A program made the translations under genes and the position numbers. This document shows, in pieces, positions 1 through 10,899 of a stretch of 64,000 nt of DNA. The DNA is from Lateolabrax maculatus (taxonomy: Eukaryota; Chordata; Actinopteri; Acropomatiformes; Lateolabracidae): assembly GCA_031216445.1 (NCBI GenBank), contig CM062210.1:7622501-7686500 (forward strand), given 5' to 3'. The notes below the pieces were generated by a model. The model saw nothing but the letters and a program-made list of their open reading frames with translations. It was not told where the DNA came from and did no database searches. Position 1 is the first letter of the stretch, and every line of letters starts with the position of its first letter.

Positions 1-716
1 AAGCACAGCAATACTCCCAACAGTCAATATCATCCAATATCACCCCGTTGGAATCAACATGGTGGTGTTGTTATTGGCTGAAATGTGTTGCTGCTCCAGT
101 TTTTCTGCGCGGCGACATTTTTTGGCACCGACTCGTTTCCTATTAGGGATGTGCTGGATGATGGCTGATGATACAGATTTACTGCAAGAAAGGTTGGGCC
201 GGGGGTTGAGCTTTGGTTCAGTGGTTTCGATTGTGAGTTTTTGCAAGTGCGTGTTTGTTGGATTACAGTGTGTATCTGTATTTATCCTTCAATGTCATCC
301 TACTTTTGCAATGTTTGTTTAACAAAATTATCAAATGAGCAAATAGTGCAGGTGCTGTAGATTTACCTCTTCTGCATGAGGTGTAATAATTATACTGTAT
401 CATAACATCCTGTCTTTTTGCTCTTTCTTTTCCATTCCTTTTTCGACTTCTTCATCTCTTTTTTTCCTCCCTTTCTTGTGTGACTGACTTTGATGAGGTG
501 GCGTGTGGCGAGAGCTAATGACAGGCGTGAACAGGGCTGAAATGTCAGACCAAATGTTAAGTCAACATGATCATCAGCCTGACCCATGTTGATGAATTAT
601 GAATACAGCCCACCTGAATAGTAATTTGTAAAAGGCGACAGAGGAGCTTATCAAACTGCATATGGTTCAGCTGTATCGTCGTTGCTGTTTGATCCCAAAA
701 AAATGTAAAAATGGCA

Positions 717-880
717 CTTGGAGATAGCTGAGTGGTTAAATCCTCATTCTTTGGAACTACATGTGTGCCTCCACTGACCTTAGATCAAATCCTGCTAGAG
801 CTTTATTTCCTGTGGCCCCCTCCAACCTTGTTGTCACCCATCTATTTCCACCCCAGTGTGAAGTGAAGTGGACTTCCCAC
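717..880 (+). mobile_element. tRNA-derived SINE remnant
   Basis: The segment begins TAGCTGAGTGGTTAA, a good polymerase III box A of the tRNA Leu/Ser type. About 50 bp later comes AGATCAAATCCTGCT, which resembles a decayed box B (GGTTCGAATCC-type). A pyrimidine-rich body follows, as in teleost tRNA-SINEs. The distance and order of the boxes fit; the decayed box B and absence of a tRNA fold argue against a functional tRNA gene. Borders are approximate and no family name is assigned. Confidence 0.6.
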
Positions 881-1264
881 TCTCCTCCTGATATTAAAAA
901 CAATGTGAAGTGAATGCAGAAACCTTTCTAGCTATGTTCCAACTGCAAATATGCATGCATGACATTGAATTCAATAAAACATGGTATAGTGATTTTAAAT
1001 CAGTTACCAGGTTGTGGAGAACAGCATGGTTTGGTGTGGACTAAACTCATACCCACAAGCAGTGGCCACATGGGTAATCCTGGCTGACCATTGCCTTATG
1101 TGTGACTGGGCATAATTGACATGGCCTCTTAATGAACTCATCAAAACCCCTGCTGTATTCTGTGCTCAACCGACTGCTGAGAGCCTGGACAGCATGCTTT
1201 ATAGCAGCCATGAAACTAGAAAAGCAAAAAGTATTCTTCTTTAAAGCTGATGAATAACTATTAA

Positions 1265-2860
1265 GGAAGTAGTAAGTATATACATTTATATAACACCTCT
1301 CAAGAGATCACAAAGTGCTACACAATAAAAGCAAATAAATGACAGAACAACAGAAATGAAATGGAGAAATAGACTAAAAACAGAAGTACAAAAACAAGTG
1401 TCTAAACAAGTGGGTCTTGAACTGCTTTTTAAAGGTATCCATAGATCTAAAGGTATCCACAGATCTGAAGTCCAATGGGAAAAAAAGTTTAGGAGCTACA
1501 ACTTCAAAAGCACAATCTCCTTTTGTCTTAAGCCTGGAGCAAGGATCAAGCAACAAGCCCTGATAGGGGACCTCACATTCCTAGTGGTGATGTAGGGCTT
1601 CAGTAGGTCTTTAATGCAGGCAGGTGCCTGACCATGCAAATCTCTAAACATGATCACAAGAGTCTTAAATTGGATTCAGAATTTGATAGGAAGCCAGTAT
1701 AAAGAAATCACATTTGGTTAGAACTTTTGGAGGAATAATCATCTCGATCTCAGCTAGGGACACAATGGGCCTGAGTTTATCAATGTTCCTCAGCTGGTAG
1801 AAACACGAGTGAACCAGACAATTTACATGCTGGTCAAGACTCAAAGCCTAGATTAGGGATTTATTTAAATTTAACAGAATTGGAAGGAACCAAGGCTTTC
1901 TATCTCCTTCGTGACAAAGCCAGATGGGGCAGAAATAAGAACTTTTGTTTTGTCAACATTTAGCTGTAGAAAATTATCTGCCATCCAATTTTTTTATTGG
2001 ATGTTGAGGCAATTTTGTAGAACATAAAGTTTTGTCACAATCTGAGGTTTGAATGAGATGTAGGACTGAGTATCGTCTGCATAGCAATGTTCAGAGATAT
2101 CTTTAAAATGACTTATTATCTGCCCGAGAAGAAGCATGTACAATGCAAACAGAATCTGACTCAGGACAGAACCTTGGGAGACGCCACAAGACAGAGTTTC
2201 AGTTGATGAGGCAAGTTAGATCATCTGAGACTGTGAGATTTTTCTGTTAAATGTGCAACTGACGGAAACCAGACTGAAATTTGTTAAGTAGGCTGTGCTC
2301 ATTTAAGACACATATAAGCTGCTTAGCAACCCCTATTGTTTAGCTACAAAAGGTAACTTAGAAATGGGCCTGTTGTTCCGGGGCAAAGACGGGTCAAAAT
2401 CTTTTTTGTTTTTTGTAGTTGAACAGGTAGGTGATGACCATATGTCAAAGAGTTATTGATTATACAAGCAAAGGGGACCAATAGAGCCAATTACATTTTT
2501 GAACAAAGAAGTGGGTACAGTGTCAAGGAAACTAGAGGATGTTTTCATATTACTAACCAGTTTGGTGAGTTCTTGTATTGAGATTGGAGAAAAACTCTCC
2601 CAGGATTGTTGGCTGGGAAGGAATGATAAGGGAAGGATGTTTGATTGAATGCAATTTATCTTTCAGTCCAACAAAGAAGGAGAGAAACTCATCAACTGAA
2701 AAAAATGGAACAGCACATGATGCAGGAGTGACAATGTTACTGATGGTGTCAAACAAGATTAACGTCGACTCTTACATACAAGGTTAGAGAAGTGTGTAGC
2801 TTTGGCGTCCTTAATGTTATTAAAAGCAGATTTGTTTGAAAGAGTGAACACTGTCCTTCA
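1265..2860 (-). mobile_element. L2-type LINE, 5'-truncated and decayed, with reverse transcriptase remnants
   Basis: On the minus strand, 2066-2089 encodes HCYADDTQ, the YADD catalytic box of LINE reverse transcriptases, preceded at 2162-2185 by GVSQGSVL, the conserved block upstream of it. At about 1374-1470 the minus strand encodes FKKQFKTHLF, matching the C-terminal end of L2 ORF2 (APxLWNSLP...FKxxLKTHLF). The 3' end at about 1265-1330 reads, on the minus strand, like the L2 tail (gcactttgtgat...ttatataaat). Stops and frameshifts break the reading frame, so the copy is dead. The 5' end near 2860 is approximate. An 18-bp segment within the C-terminal region is duplicated in tandem (about 1431-1466). 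Confidence 0.82.
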
Positions 2861-2889
2861 TCCAGGAATTGATGAACGACACTTACCAG

Positions 2890-3310
2890 ACCCAAGGTGA
2901 CAAATACCTTCCAAAACCTTCATTTTTATATCTTTCTACGGCAATATATTTCGTATAACAGAGAAAAAAAAATCCTCACATTTAAGAAGCTGAAAGCAAC
3001 TAATGTTCAGAGTTTTTGCTTAAATGACTTCAATCAATTATCACAATTGCAGTTGACACATTTTGCTGTTGACCAACAAGTGTTTTAGCACTAATTGGAA
3101 TATTGTATATTTACTGTGTTCAGCTGTAACTACCTATTATTTTTATTTTCATTTTGATTACCATCTTAGTTAATAGAACAGTTGTTTGGTCCAAACAACA
3201 GCCCAAAACCCCAAAAGATATTTAATTTAAAATGATATAAAATAGAAAAGCAGCAAATCTTCACATTTGAGAAGCTTGAAGCAGCACATGTTTAACATGT
3301 ATGCCTAATA
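2890..3310 (-). repeat. Two fragments of an AT-rich interspersed family
   Basis: Both about 2960-2998 and about 3247-3296 carry variants of AGCAGCAAATCCTCACA followed by TTTGAGAAGCTGGAA, a motif recurring at 10.75, 16.82 and 21.8 kb. I recognise it as part of a widespread teleost inverted-repeat family whose ends read (CTAGGGCTGCAACTAACGA...) and contain ATCGATTAAT. These two copies have lost clear termini. Strand is assigned relative to the copy at 16.7-17.0 kb taken as plus. Confidence 0.5.
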
Positions 3311-3842
3311 AATGTTGTACATTTACTGCAAACGGCTGTGCGTGTACATCTTATATTTGTTCATACATGCTGTACATGTACATTCAGATGCACCAATATA
3401 TTAAACCTTTACTGGAGTTACCTTGACTGTACTCTGCAGCGTCTGAAGGAGGTTAATATGGCTCTGCTACATTCTGCTGTCCATCTATCTGCCCATCAGT
3501 TCTATTTGATGTGTTCAATAGACAAAGAATAGACAAAGAGACTCGGTTGAAAGGCATGGACAGTATAGAGGAGATTTGATAACTCATTGAAAAGCATCTT
3601 TTGGGAAGCAGGTTCTTAGCGGCTGTGTGGTGAAAGGCCTGCTGGGAGGTCTGACTGTATTAGTGGAGGTAGAGGCTCTTGTGTTCTGCTCAACTGGAAA
3701 ACCGCAGGACAAAGACCCGCACTGCCTAATCCCTGCTCGGCTGCAAAACAAAAGAGAAAGCTGCTGCTTTATCAAAACTACAAGGCATTCTGTGTGTCCG
3801 TGTTTGTGTGCGCGTGTGTGCATGTTTGCGTGTGTGAATTTC

Positions 3843-3867
3843 TTTTTTTTTTTTTTTTTTTTTTTTT
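3843..3867 (+). repeat. Poly(T) tract, 25 bp, followed by GCAG
   Basis: An uninterrupted T run ends in gcag, so it looks like an ideal splice acceptor, but no coding exon with homology follows. It is probably a retroposon tail or slippage product. Confidence 0.9.
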
Positions 3868-4489
3868 GCAGCTGTGTTCATGCTGTGCCAAGAAAATGAT
3901 TTATTCAATATTTGATGAAGTGGCAGCCAAGCTGTTAAAACCAATGTTAAAATGTGTTGTTTAGTACTTTTTTGCCTTCTTGCTTCCTCTCAATCTCAAT
4001 GTGATTTCTAAACATGTAAATCACCTTCAGTTGGGGGAAATTGGATCTGCCAGAGTTGCTTTTGCTCACTGTAAAGCAACATTTTGTAGCTGATGATGGA
4101 TTTGATCCACTCCCTGTTTACACTTACATGTTTGTGCACTTCATAGTGAGTAGGTGGATTTATGTGTAGGAAGGGTGTCTATAATTATGTCCCGTCATTA
4201 TTTTTTTTAATTGATGATACAGATGTGTTTTGATCAATCATCTTCCAGATTTGCGAAACATTTGTGTTTTGCCACTTTTATGATAATTACACTTAATTTG
4301 TGAGCTTCCTAATGAATGTTTTGGTTGTTATATAATATTATTTCATTGGTCAGTAGGTTCTGTTGAGTGTTTGGTATGAAAATTGATGCCTAGTGAATTG
4401 TCCACTGTCTATCAACTGTGGTCAAGGATGGCCAGGCCAAACACCATGGTGAGTGAGTGTATATGTGTGCTTTAAGAGATGCTGGTAGG

Positions 4490-4745
4490 TGGTGGGTGGG
4501 AGCTGGGTGAGGACACTCCTATTGTCTTGGCTGTCACGGCTGGGCGACCCCAGAGCCCCTCGGAGGCCCCAAAGGCCCCAGAGGCCAGGCCACAGCAATG
4601 AGTCCGCGGGCCCCCAGGCCGTGAGAACCCCGGCCCTGGTCAATGAGCGCTGGGAGCCTGGGGACCCTGGGAGCAACTGGCTGGGCCATCTGGACCAGAG
4701 AGCAGAGACCCTGACACACGGCTGTCACCCGAGGGAGACACGCAG
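4490..4745. other. Isolated GC-rich patch of unknown nature
   Basis: A ~250-bp GC-rich segment, in an AT-rich intron, runs directly into a compound microsatellite. It is repetitive in style (CCCCAAAGGCCCCAGAGGCC) and open in two minus-strand frames and one plus-strand frame. I do not recognise a protein; the frames do not resemble ptprn2. It could be a minisatellite-like remnant, a lost exon or a local recombination-driven GC patch. Confidence 0.6.
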
Positions 4746-4791
4746 AGACGTGGATGTAGACAATGTCTGCCCCCATGTTTCTGCCTCTGCT

Positions 4792-4926
<135 letters not shown>

Positions 4927-5069
4927 CAGATGTAAGTGACAGCAGAAAGGAGATCGGGGGAGAGTGAGAAGGAAAATTCCTGTGTATTTTGGGGGGAAAG
5001 ACAGTGGCCAGGTTACCAACTAAATATTGCGCAAACAGAAAATCTGCAAAAAAAAAATGCAAATTAAAG

Positions 5070-5395
5070 CACGTTTCCATCCATTACTGTAATATGAATA
5101 TTACGGAGTTGACTGGCGCTAATTCTCCAGTCAGACCCATGAAACCATTGCAGAAGAATATGGTGCAACGAGACGTGATGAAAAGAGCACCCGTCAAACC
5201 TCAAACAAAAACTATGCAGAAACCGTGATGGAAATATGCCATTTATGTCAGTTAAGTCCATTGCACTTCGTCTCATTTAGTTTTCAACTTCAACTTTTCC
5301 ACCTCGACCAAGCACAACAGATTTTTTGCAATATTTCATTATATTATTCCGGTGTTTCCACAAATTTGCATAAAAACAGGTGGATGGAAACGCAA
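5070..5395. mobile_element. MITE-like element with inverted ends
   Basis: The left end contains CGTTTCCATCCA and the right end TGGATGGAAACG, which are exact reverse complements, enclosing about 300 bp without coding potential. This matches small non-autonomous inverted-repeat elements common in fish. Exact termini and a target-site duplication could not be fixed, so the class is uncertain. Confidence 0.5.
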
Positions 5396-5638
5396 GGAAA
5401 GCTTGCCTTAAAGCCAAGACGAGAGATTTTTACTTTGTGGGCAGATGTGAAATGTACCCCGCCCACACTATGTCTATTGTTTTGTTCTGAAAACATAAGA
5501 GAGCCAGCCTAAATATAGGTTTCTTTTCTAGCTTACTCCATTTGTCTCTGTCTGTCTGTCAGTCTGATTCTGTCTGTCTGTCCATTCTCTCCTCTCCGTG
5601 GGAAGGCCTAGTACTCTCTCTGATCCGCTTGCAGGCAC

Positions 5639-5682
5639 TCACACACACACACACGCACACACACACACGCACACACACACAC
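5639..5682 (+). repeat. Imperfect (CA)n microsatellite
   Basis: CA repeats interrupted by CG units. Confidence 0.9.
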
Positions 5683-6660
5683 TCCCTTGCAGACAACTCT
5701 AAAAGTGAAAACGCGGTAGCTGTGGCTGCATAATGGTGCTAGCCACCATTTGAGTGGTGAGTGGTAGTCTTTTCCAGCTGAGCAGATTAGCATAGATCTC
5801 CCACGCAGACAGAGTTGACCTTCACTCTGGCAAACACTTGTCAAAATGCCAACGATAATTACCTGCTCTCTTCGCAAACAGCACAATGGTTTATCCACCT
5901 GCATCTCAGGCGTGCAGGGCAGATCTGTAGTGCTGTGGCTGCCTGTTTTCGGACATACACTGTTTGTAAAGGTAATATAAGCCGCAGGGATTCCTACGTG
6001 ACACAGGTGTGTGTCTGGTTTCTGCTTGATATTATAATATTTACCATTCGGAAGTCAGCAAGCCACCGGAGGCTGAAGAAATAAGTGTGAATTAAATTTT
6101 CTGAATGTTGCCTCCGCTTTCAATATGATCATGTCCAGACACAGTGTTCATACGGCTGAAATGAAATTAGTTTTGTCAGCATGGGTTTGCACGATCAGGA
6201 AACACATATAAAAAAATAAAAAAAACCCTGCTTTTTTTGGTTGTTTTTTTAAATACTACAGAGCTCGACGGCATCGGTGTCGGATGCCTGATTGTCTGTG
6301 TGTTCATGCCTTAACATCTGTATCAATGAGCGTAGAGGTCAGAAAACAACCCAATTCCTCTCCCTCCCTCTCTTCCTCCCTCTTTCCCTCTCTCCCTGGG
6401 CACTCTCCTCTCTCCTCCTCATCACTGACTGCCCTCTCTGGTTGAGTGCTTGAATGTGCTCAGTTCGGTGATCAAAGTCTTCCTCGGTCTCTTCTCCTCC
6501 ATCGCCCCTGGCTCTGTGTATGTGTGTGTGTGAGAAAGTGTGAGAAAGTGTGTGTGTCATCCAGCTACAAGCCCAGCTCTCAGTCGTCTAAACCGTCACT
6601 CTCACTATCTTCTTTCAGTCTCAGTAGTACCCTGCCAGGCTCCCTTGCATCATCTTCCCG

Positions 6661-6675
6661 TCTGCTAGAGGGCAC
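6661..6675 (+). promoter_or_regulatory. Candidate CTCF core site
   Basis: CTGCTAGAGGGCACA, within this interval and the following base or two, agrees with the vertebrate CTCF core (CCRCYAGRKGGCRSY) except at the second and last positions, and keeps the critical YAGRKGGC block. Sequence match only; occupancy is not shown. Confidence 0.4.
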
Positions 6676-8264
6676 ACATGCACACACACATATTAACACA
6701 CACGCAAACATAAACCCGCAGTGATGCTTATTCGATATGACACGTCTCACTTTTCTGTCTTCCTTAACATTTATGCATTGTTGATCTCAAAAACTCCCAC
6801 TGTCTGTTGCAATACGTAAACCACAATTTATTCACTCCACACATGCATGTGTTGGTGTGTGTGCAAGTGTGTTTACTTGCTGCAGGATACTAGATAACCA
6901 GAGTTGTGTGAGTCACAGTAAACAGCTACAAATTTTCCTTTGTTTTGGGGGGAACTTTTCGGTTCTAGCAGGATGTCAGATGTCTTTTTAATTCCAAGGT
7001 CACAATGTTTTATCCTCATTTCTCTTTTAGTGCCTCCAGGAAGTGAAAATATTTAAAATTGTCAAAGATGGCTATTTAAAAAATGCTATAACAGGGCATT
7101 CTGGCACCTGGAAATCAGTCCTAAACATCTAGTTTTTATCCTTGTTCCCGGCCCAGAGAGCGAGCTCCCATCAGCCTCTGACTCTTTGCACTTGTCTCAC
7201 AGAAAAAGGTGTCATGTAGAAAAGTTTGCTATTGTGTTGAGAAGACAAGAATGTTCCAACCAATGAATTGGACTGTGTCTTACACTCCCCTTCATCCTGT
7301 TTATCCTTTTCGCTCGTGCTCTTTCCCGTTCCTGCTCTTTCTACATGCTCTCCTGCTCTTAGTTATTCCTGTCTCCTTTCCTTCAGTATTATCCCTGCAC
7401 CACAGTGTAGGGTCATGGCTGCACTGCTCCTGTAAACATATTTACTGTGTCAACATTGCTGTAGCAAAGCAGCTGAAGACAGTAACAGGTGCCTGTCAAC
7501 AGCCGGCCAGATCTCTAGTGCATTAAAGGATCTTTGCTGTAGACGAGGATTAGTGTCGCCTGGCATTGTTTGTTTGCTAATTCCATCTCGAAGGTATTTG
7601 TGGAAAATAGGCATGAATAATTGAAAGCGATTTCTAGTGGACGAAACGAAGCTATCAGCGAATGGAGGGAGATTAATGAGTAGGGGGTGAAACACAACGC
7701 AAATTGGAACAACGGAGCAACCTTTCTCAGACACCCAGAGAGACACTGAGTTCGTAAACAAAAATTGAATATGCATTCTTTCATTGGGAGGGAAAAAAGC
7801 ATTGAAACGAGAAAGATGTGGATTAAGAAAAGAATTCAGCAATATGTTTAAATGTGAAGTGTGTCAAAGCATGATACTGTGGTATTAAGGTGCTTTCTCA
7901 ATTTCTCACACTGAGCATTTTCTAAATAAATAAAAATCCAACTTTCTGACAAGGTTATGAATACATTTGTTTAAACTCCTGGTCTAAACCCATTAGTAAC
8001 ATTTTGCACCTTTAAGTGTTTGTGCTTGTTCTTGAAGCAAAGCAGCAGCAGATTTTGATTTTATTTCAATGTCATTTGGTGGCAAGGCTTTCTCAGGAAC
8101 TTTACATGTTTACAGTATTTTTTAGTTACTTTTTCCAATAGTTATTAGCCAATTAGCCTTCCTTAGTTATTTTAGAGGGTCCAATGAGGACCATTACTAT
8201 GCAGTAACCTGAGCGGCTTGACATGCAACCTTCACATGGCAAGAATGCCATAATCTACAGCAGT

Positions 8265-8725
8265 TATATATTTTTGATTTGAATCACTTTGGTCTGGACT
8301 GAAATATCCGGTAAAATATTGTACACATACTCATGTTCCCCAGAGGATGAATCCTAACGAGGTGATCCTCCATGGCCAACATGGTGTTGTGGTTTTGGGT
8401 GACATGTGTCTACAACTATAAGATGGACTGGCATGAACTTTATTGCAGACATTCATGTTCCCCCGTGTGATGATGGTAAAAACTTTGGTGATTTCCTTAA
8501 CGATAATTTTGCTTTATTTCACTTTGTCTAATACTTTAGTTTGTGACCAGATACTCCCAAAACTACATTCACATCAGTTTCAGCTGTACTCTGTGTTCAG
8601 TGATAGTTAGTAAGCGTTAACATGTTAACACACTAAACTAACTGGTGAACATAGTAAACATTATACCTGCTAAACATCAGCATTGTCACTGTGAACATGT
8701 TATGTCTATGAGTGTTGCATCAATG
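8265..8725 (+). repeat. Interspersed fish repeat, copy A
   Basis: It contains GGTCTGGACTGAAATATC, CCCCAGAGGATGAATCCTAA, and near its end AACATTATACCTGCTAAACA followed by CAGCATTGTCACTGTGA. The same order of motifs appears at 26.86-27.54 and 31.85-32.21 kb. I recognise this as a very common spiny-rayed-fish sequence but cannot give a family name. No coding potential. Confidence 0.6.
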
Positions 8726-10199
8726 TGATGAAGTTTCTTGATTTGGCAAGTATTTAATTCACCAGGTAAGTTGAATAATAAGTTTTTATTTCAATTGATT
8801 TTCAAGAAAATGTACTCATAATAGATATCCGTATTGCATTGCAGAATTTCATCTTGATAGTCCTTATTTTGAAGATAATATTCGAACCAGGAGTTTGGTT
8901 CGTACAAACATTTGCAGTTAGCAGGGACTCGTCATTATGTGAATCCAAATGTTCTTTATTGATCTTAATATCTTATAAAGAAAAAGATCTTAAAGAACTT
9001 AACTATGATCTAATTTCCAGCTGGGCCCCGCAGGACGGCTGGCAACGACACTTTTTCTCACACATGTTGGTGATCGTAATAACACAACGGCTCACTCGCT
9101 TCATGTTTTATGAATTGACATAACGACACATTTTGCCACAAAGTCATAGTGATGATAAGCTGTCTCTGAGACACACATCACACATCCGAGTTTTCTCTGT
9201 GGATCTAAACAGAATGTCCTAAAGTAAAACCACAGACTAGTTCTTTCAGTAATATTTTTCACAAAGACCAGAACATTTTAATTAGTTGCTTATAAATACC
9301 CTCCAGAGCCCTGTGTCTGTAGCCAACTTTGGGATCTTTATGTCTTGTATTCTTTGTCACTAAAATAGTTTAAGGACCACGTTGAGCAGAAAATCCAAAC
9401 TCCTCTCCAGTACCACAACCAGTACTCTCTTATTCCCCCTTTGCTTCATCCCAACCCCTCCACCCCTCATCTCTACATCCCCCCCATCCCTTCATCTTCC
9501 ATGCCTGTACCCACAGTGAATGCTACTCCAAGTGAGAGGCCATGTGCTGATGGCCCTCATGTCGAGAACAGCAGGTACTTTTACATTGTGTTTGTCGAAT
9601 GAACAGTGGTTTGTACACTTGATCGGTGCTACTTTATGAGGCAGCAGATACAAACAGCTATGTAAATGAGCCTCTTCCCGTTTCCTGCTATGAGTTATAA
9701 TTTGATAAAAAAAACAAAGCATTATGAAAATTTGAAACATTTCTTATAGAGAAGTTTGGTTGCAGGCTTTATGTTCCTGTTTGTCTGGGAATGATGCCTT
9801 CATCCAAAGTAGTAATGTGCAACTAGAGTACATTACTTTTTGCTGTACTGTCAATTACCCTCTAAGAGTAGTAGTGCAGATTTCTGTTTGAATATCAGGA
9901 TTTTGATGCTTGATTTAACAGATTTCTTAAGTATAAATACTAAAAATAGTCTCAACCCATAAGCAGAAATCTAACTTAAGATAATGAAATTTGTAGGACT
10001 CAATAATTGTCTACTTTTTTCTTTATGGAAACATTAAAGGGGGCATTAAAGCCCATATATATGTCATTTGAACAAAGTATTTTTTAAGGCAATTTTCTTC
10101 AATTTCACTTTCAACAAAAACGTCTCTCCTTCAAATTGCTATGCACTTATGTCTTAGATAGGTGTAACATTATTTCTTACTCTCAAAGGTTTCTCCTCA

Positions 10200-10278
10200 A
10201 AATACTGCGGCTTGGATTGTACCTTATTTGTACGTTGCTTTGGACAAAAGTGCCTAGCAAATGAATAAATGTAAATAG
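10200..10278 (+). mobile_element. Retroposon 3' tail fragment
   Basis: The segment TACGTTGCTTTGGACAAAAG, followed by TGCCTAGCAAATGAATAAAT, is a slightly diverged form of the 3' tail (GCTTTGGATAAAAGCGTCTG..AAATG) shared by several teleost retroposons. The body of the element is not recognisable. Confidence 0.6.
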
Positions 10279-10598
10279 AAAACATTATAATGGTGTGCCA
10301 CCTTTTCCTACTATAATAATTTGAGAGATGACAGAGTGCATAACAATTGTTCACAAAGCGCTTTCATTTTTATGTTACTTTAGTTTAGTAAGTCTGTCCA
10401 AATGCAGTATAGCAGCCAGTATGTGACACAGTAAGTTAAGTCACAACGAGCAAAAATCCAAAAGAAAAATCTTCTAAGGAGGTAATTAGTATTGTTCAAC
10501 AACAGCCCCTAAAAACACTGGAAATTTATTATAGTAGTTTTGTGTAACTGGACAGAAACCACCTTTAAGTTTATCAAATGTTTATGGTGGCGTAACAC

Positions 10599-10899
10599 TA
10601 GGGCTAGAAATAAGGATTATTTTCATTATCGATTAATCTGCCGATCGATTTCTCAGTTAATGACCGTCACATTCTCCTTAAGCACAAAGTAAGTAATGGA
10701 ATCACTTGTTTAAACAATAAAATAAAGATTTTAAGTTAACCATCAAATACTACAAAGAAAAGCAGCAAATCCTCACAACTGAGAAGCTGGAATGAGGAAA
10801 TGTTTAACCATTTTTTTTATTCAATTATCCCAATAGTTAAGATTATTTACCTAATTGATTAATCGACTCACTGAACTTTGTTTGCATCACAACCCTCTA
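10599..10899 (-). mobile_element. AT-rich inverted-repeat element, nearly complete copy
   Basis: It starts TAGGGCTAGAAATAAGG, continues with TTTTCATTATCGATTAATC, and ends CATCACAACCCTCTA, giving imperfect inverted termini about 300 bp apart. Internal motifs match the fragments at 3.2, 16.8 and 21.8 kb. No matching 8-bp flanking duplication is seen. It is a short non-autonomous DNA-transposon-like element with no coding capacity. Confidence 0.6.

Noticed and set aside
717..800. A functional tRNA gene
   Set aside because: Box A is good but box B is decayed and no acceptor stem can be paired; the tail fits a SINE.
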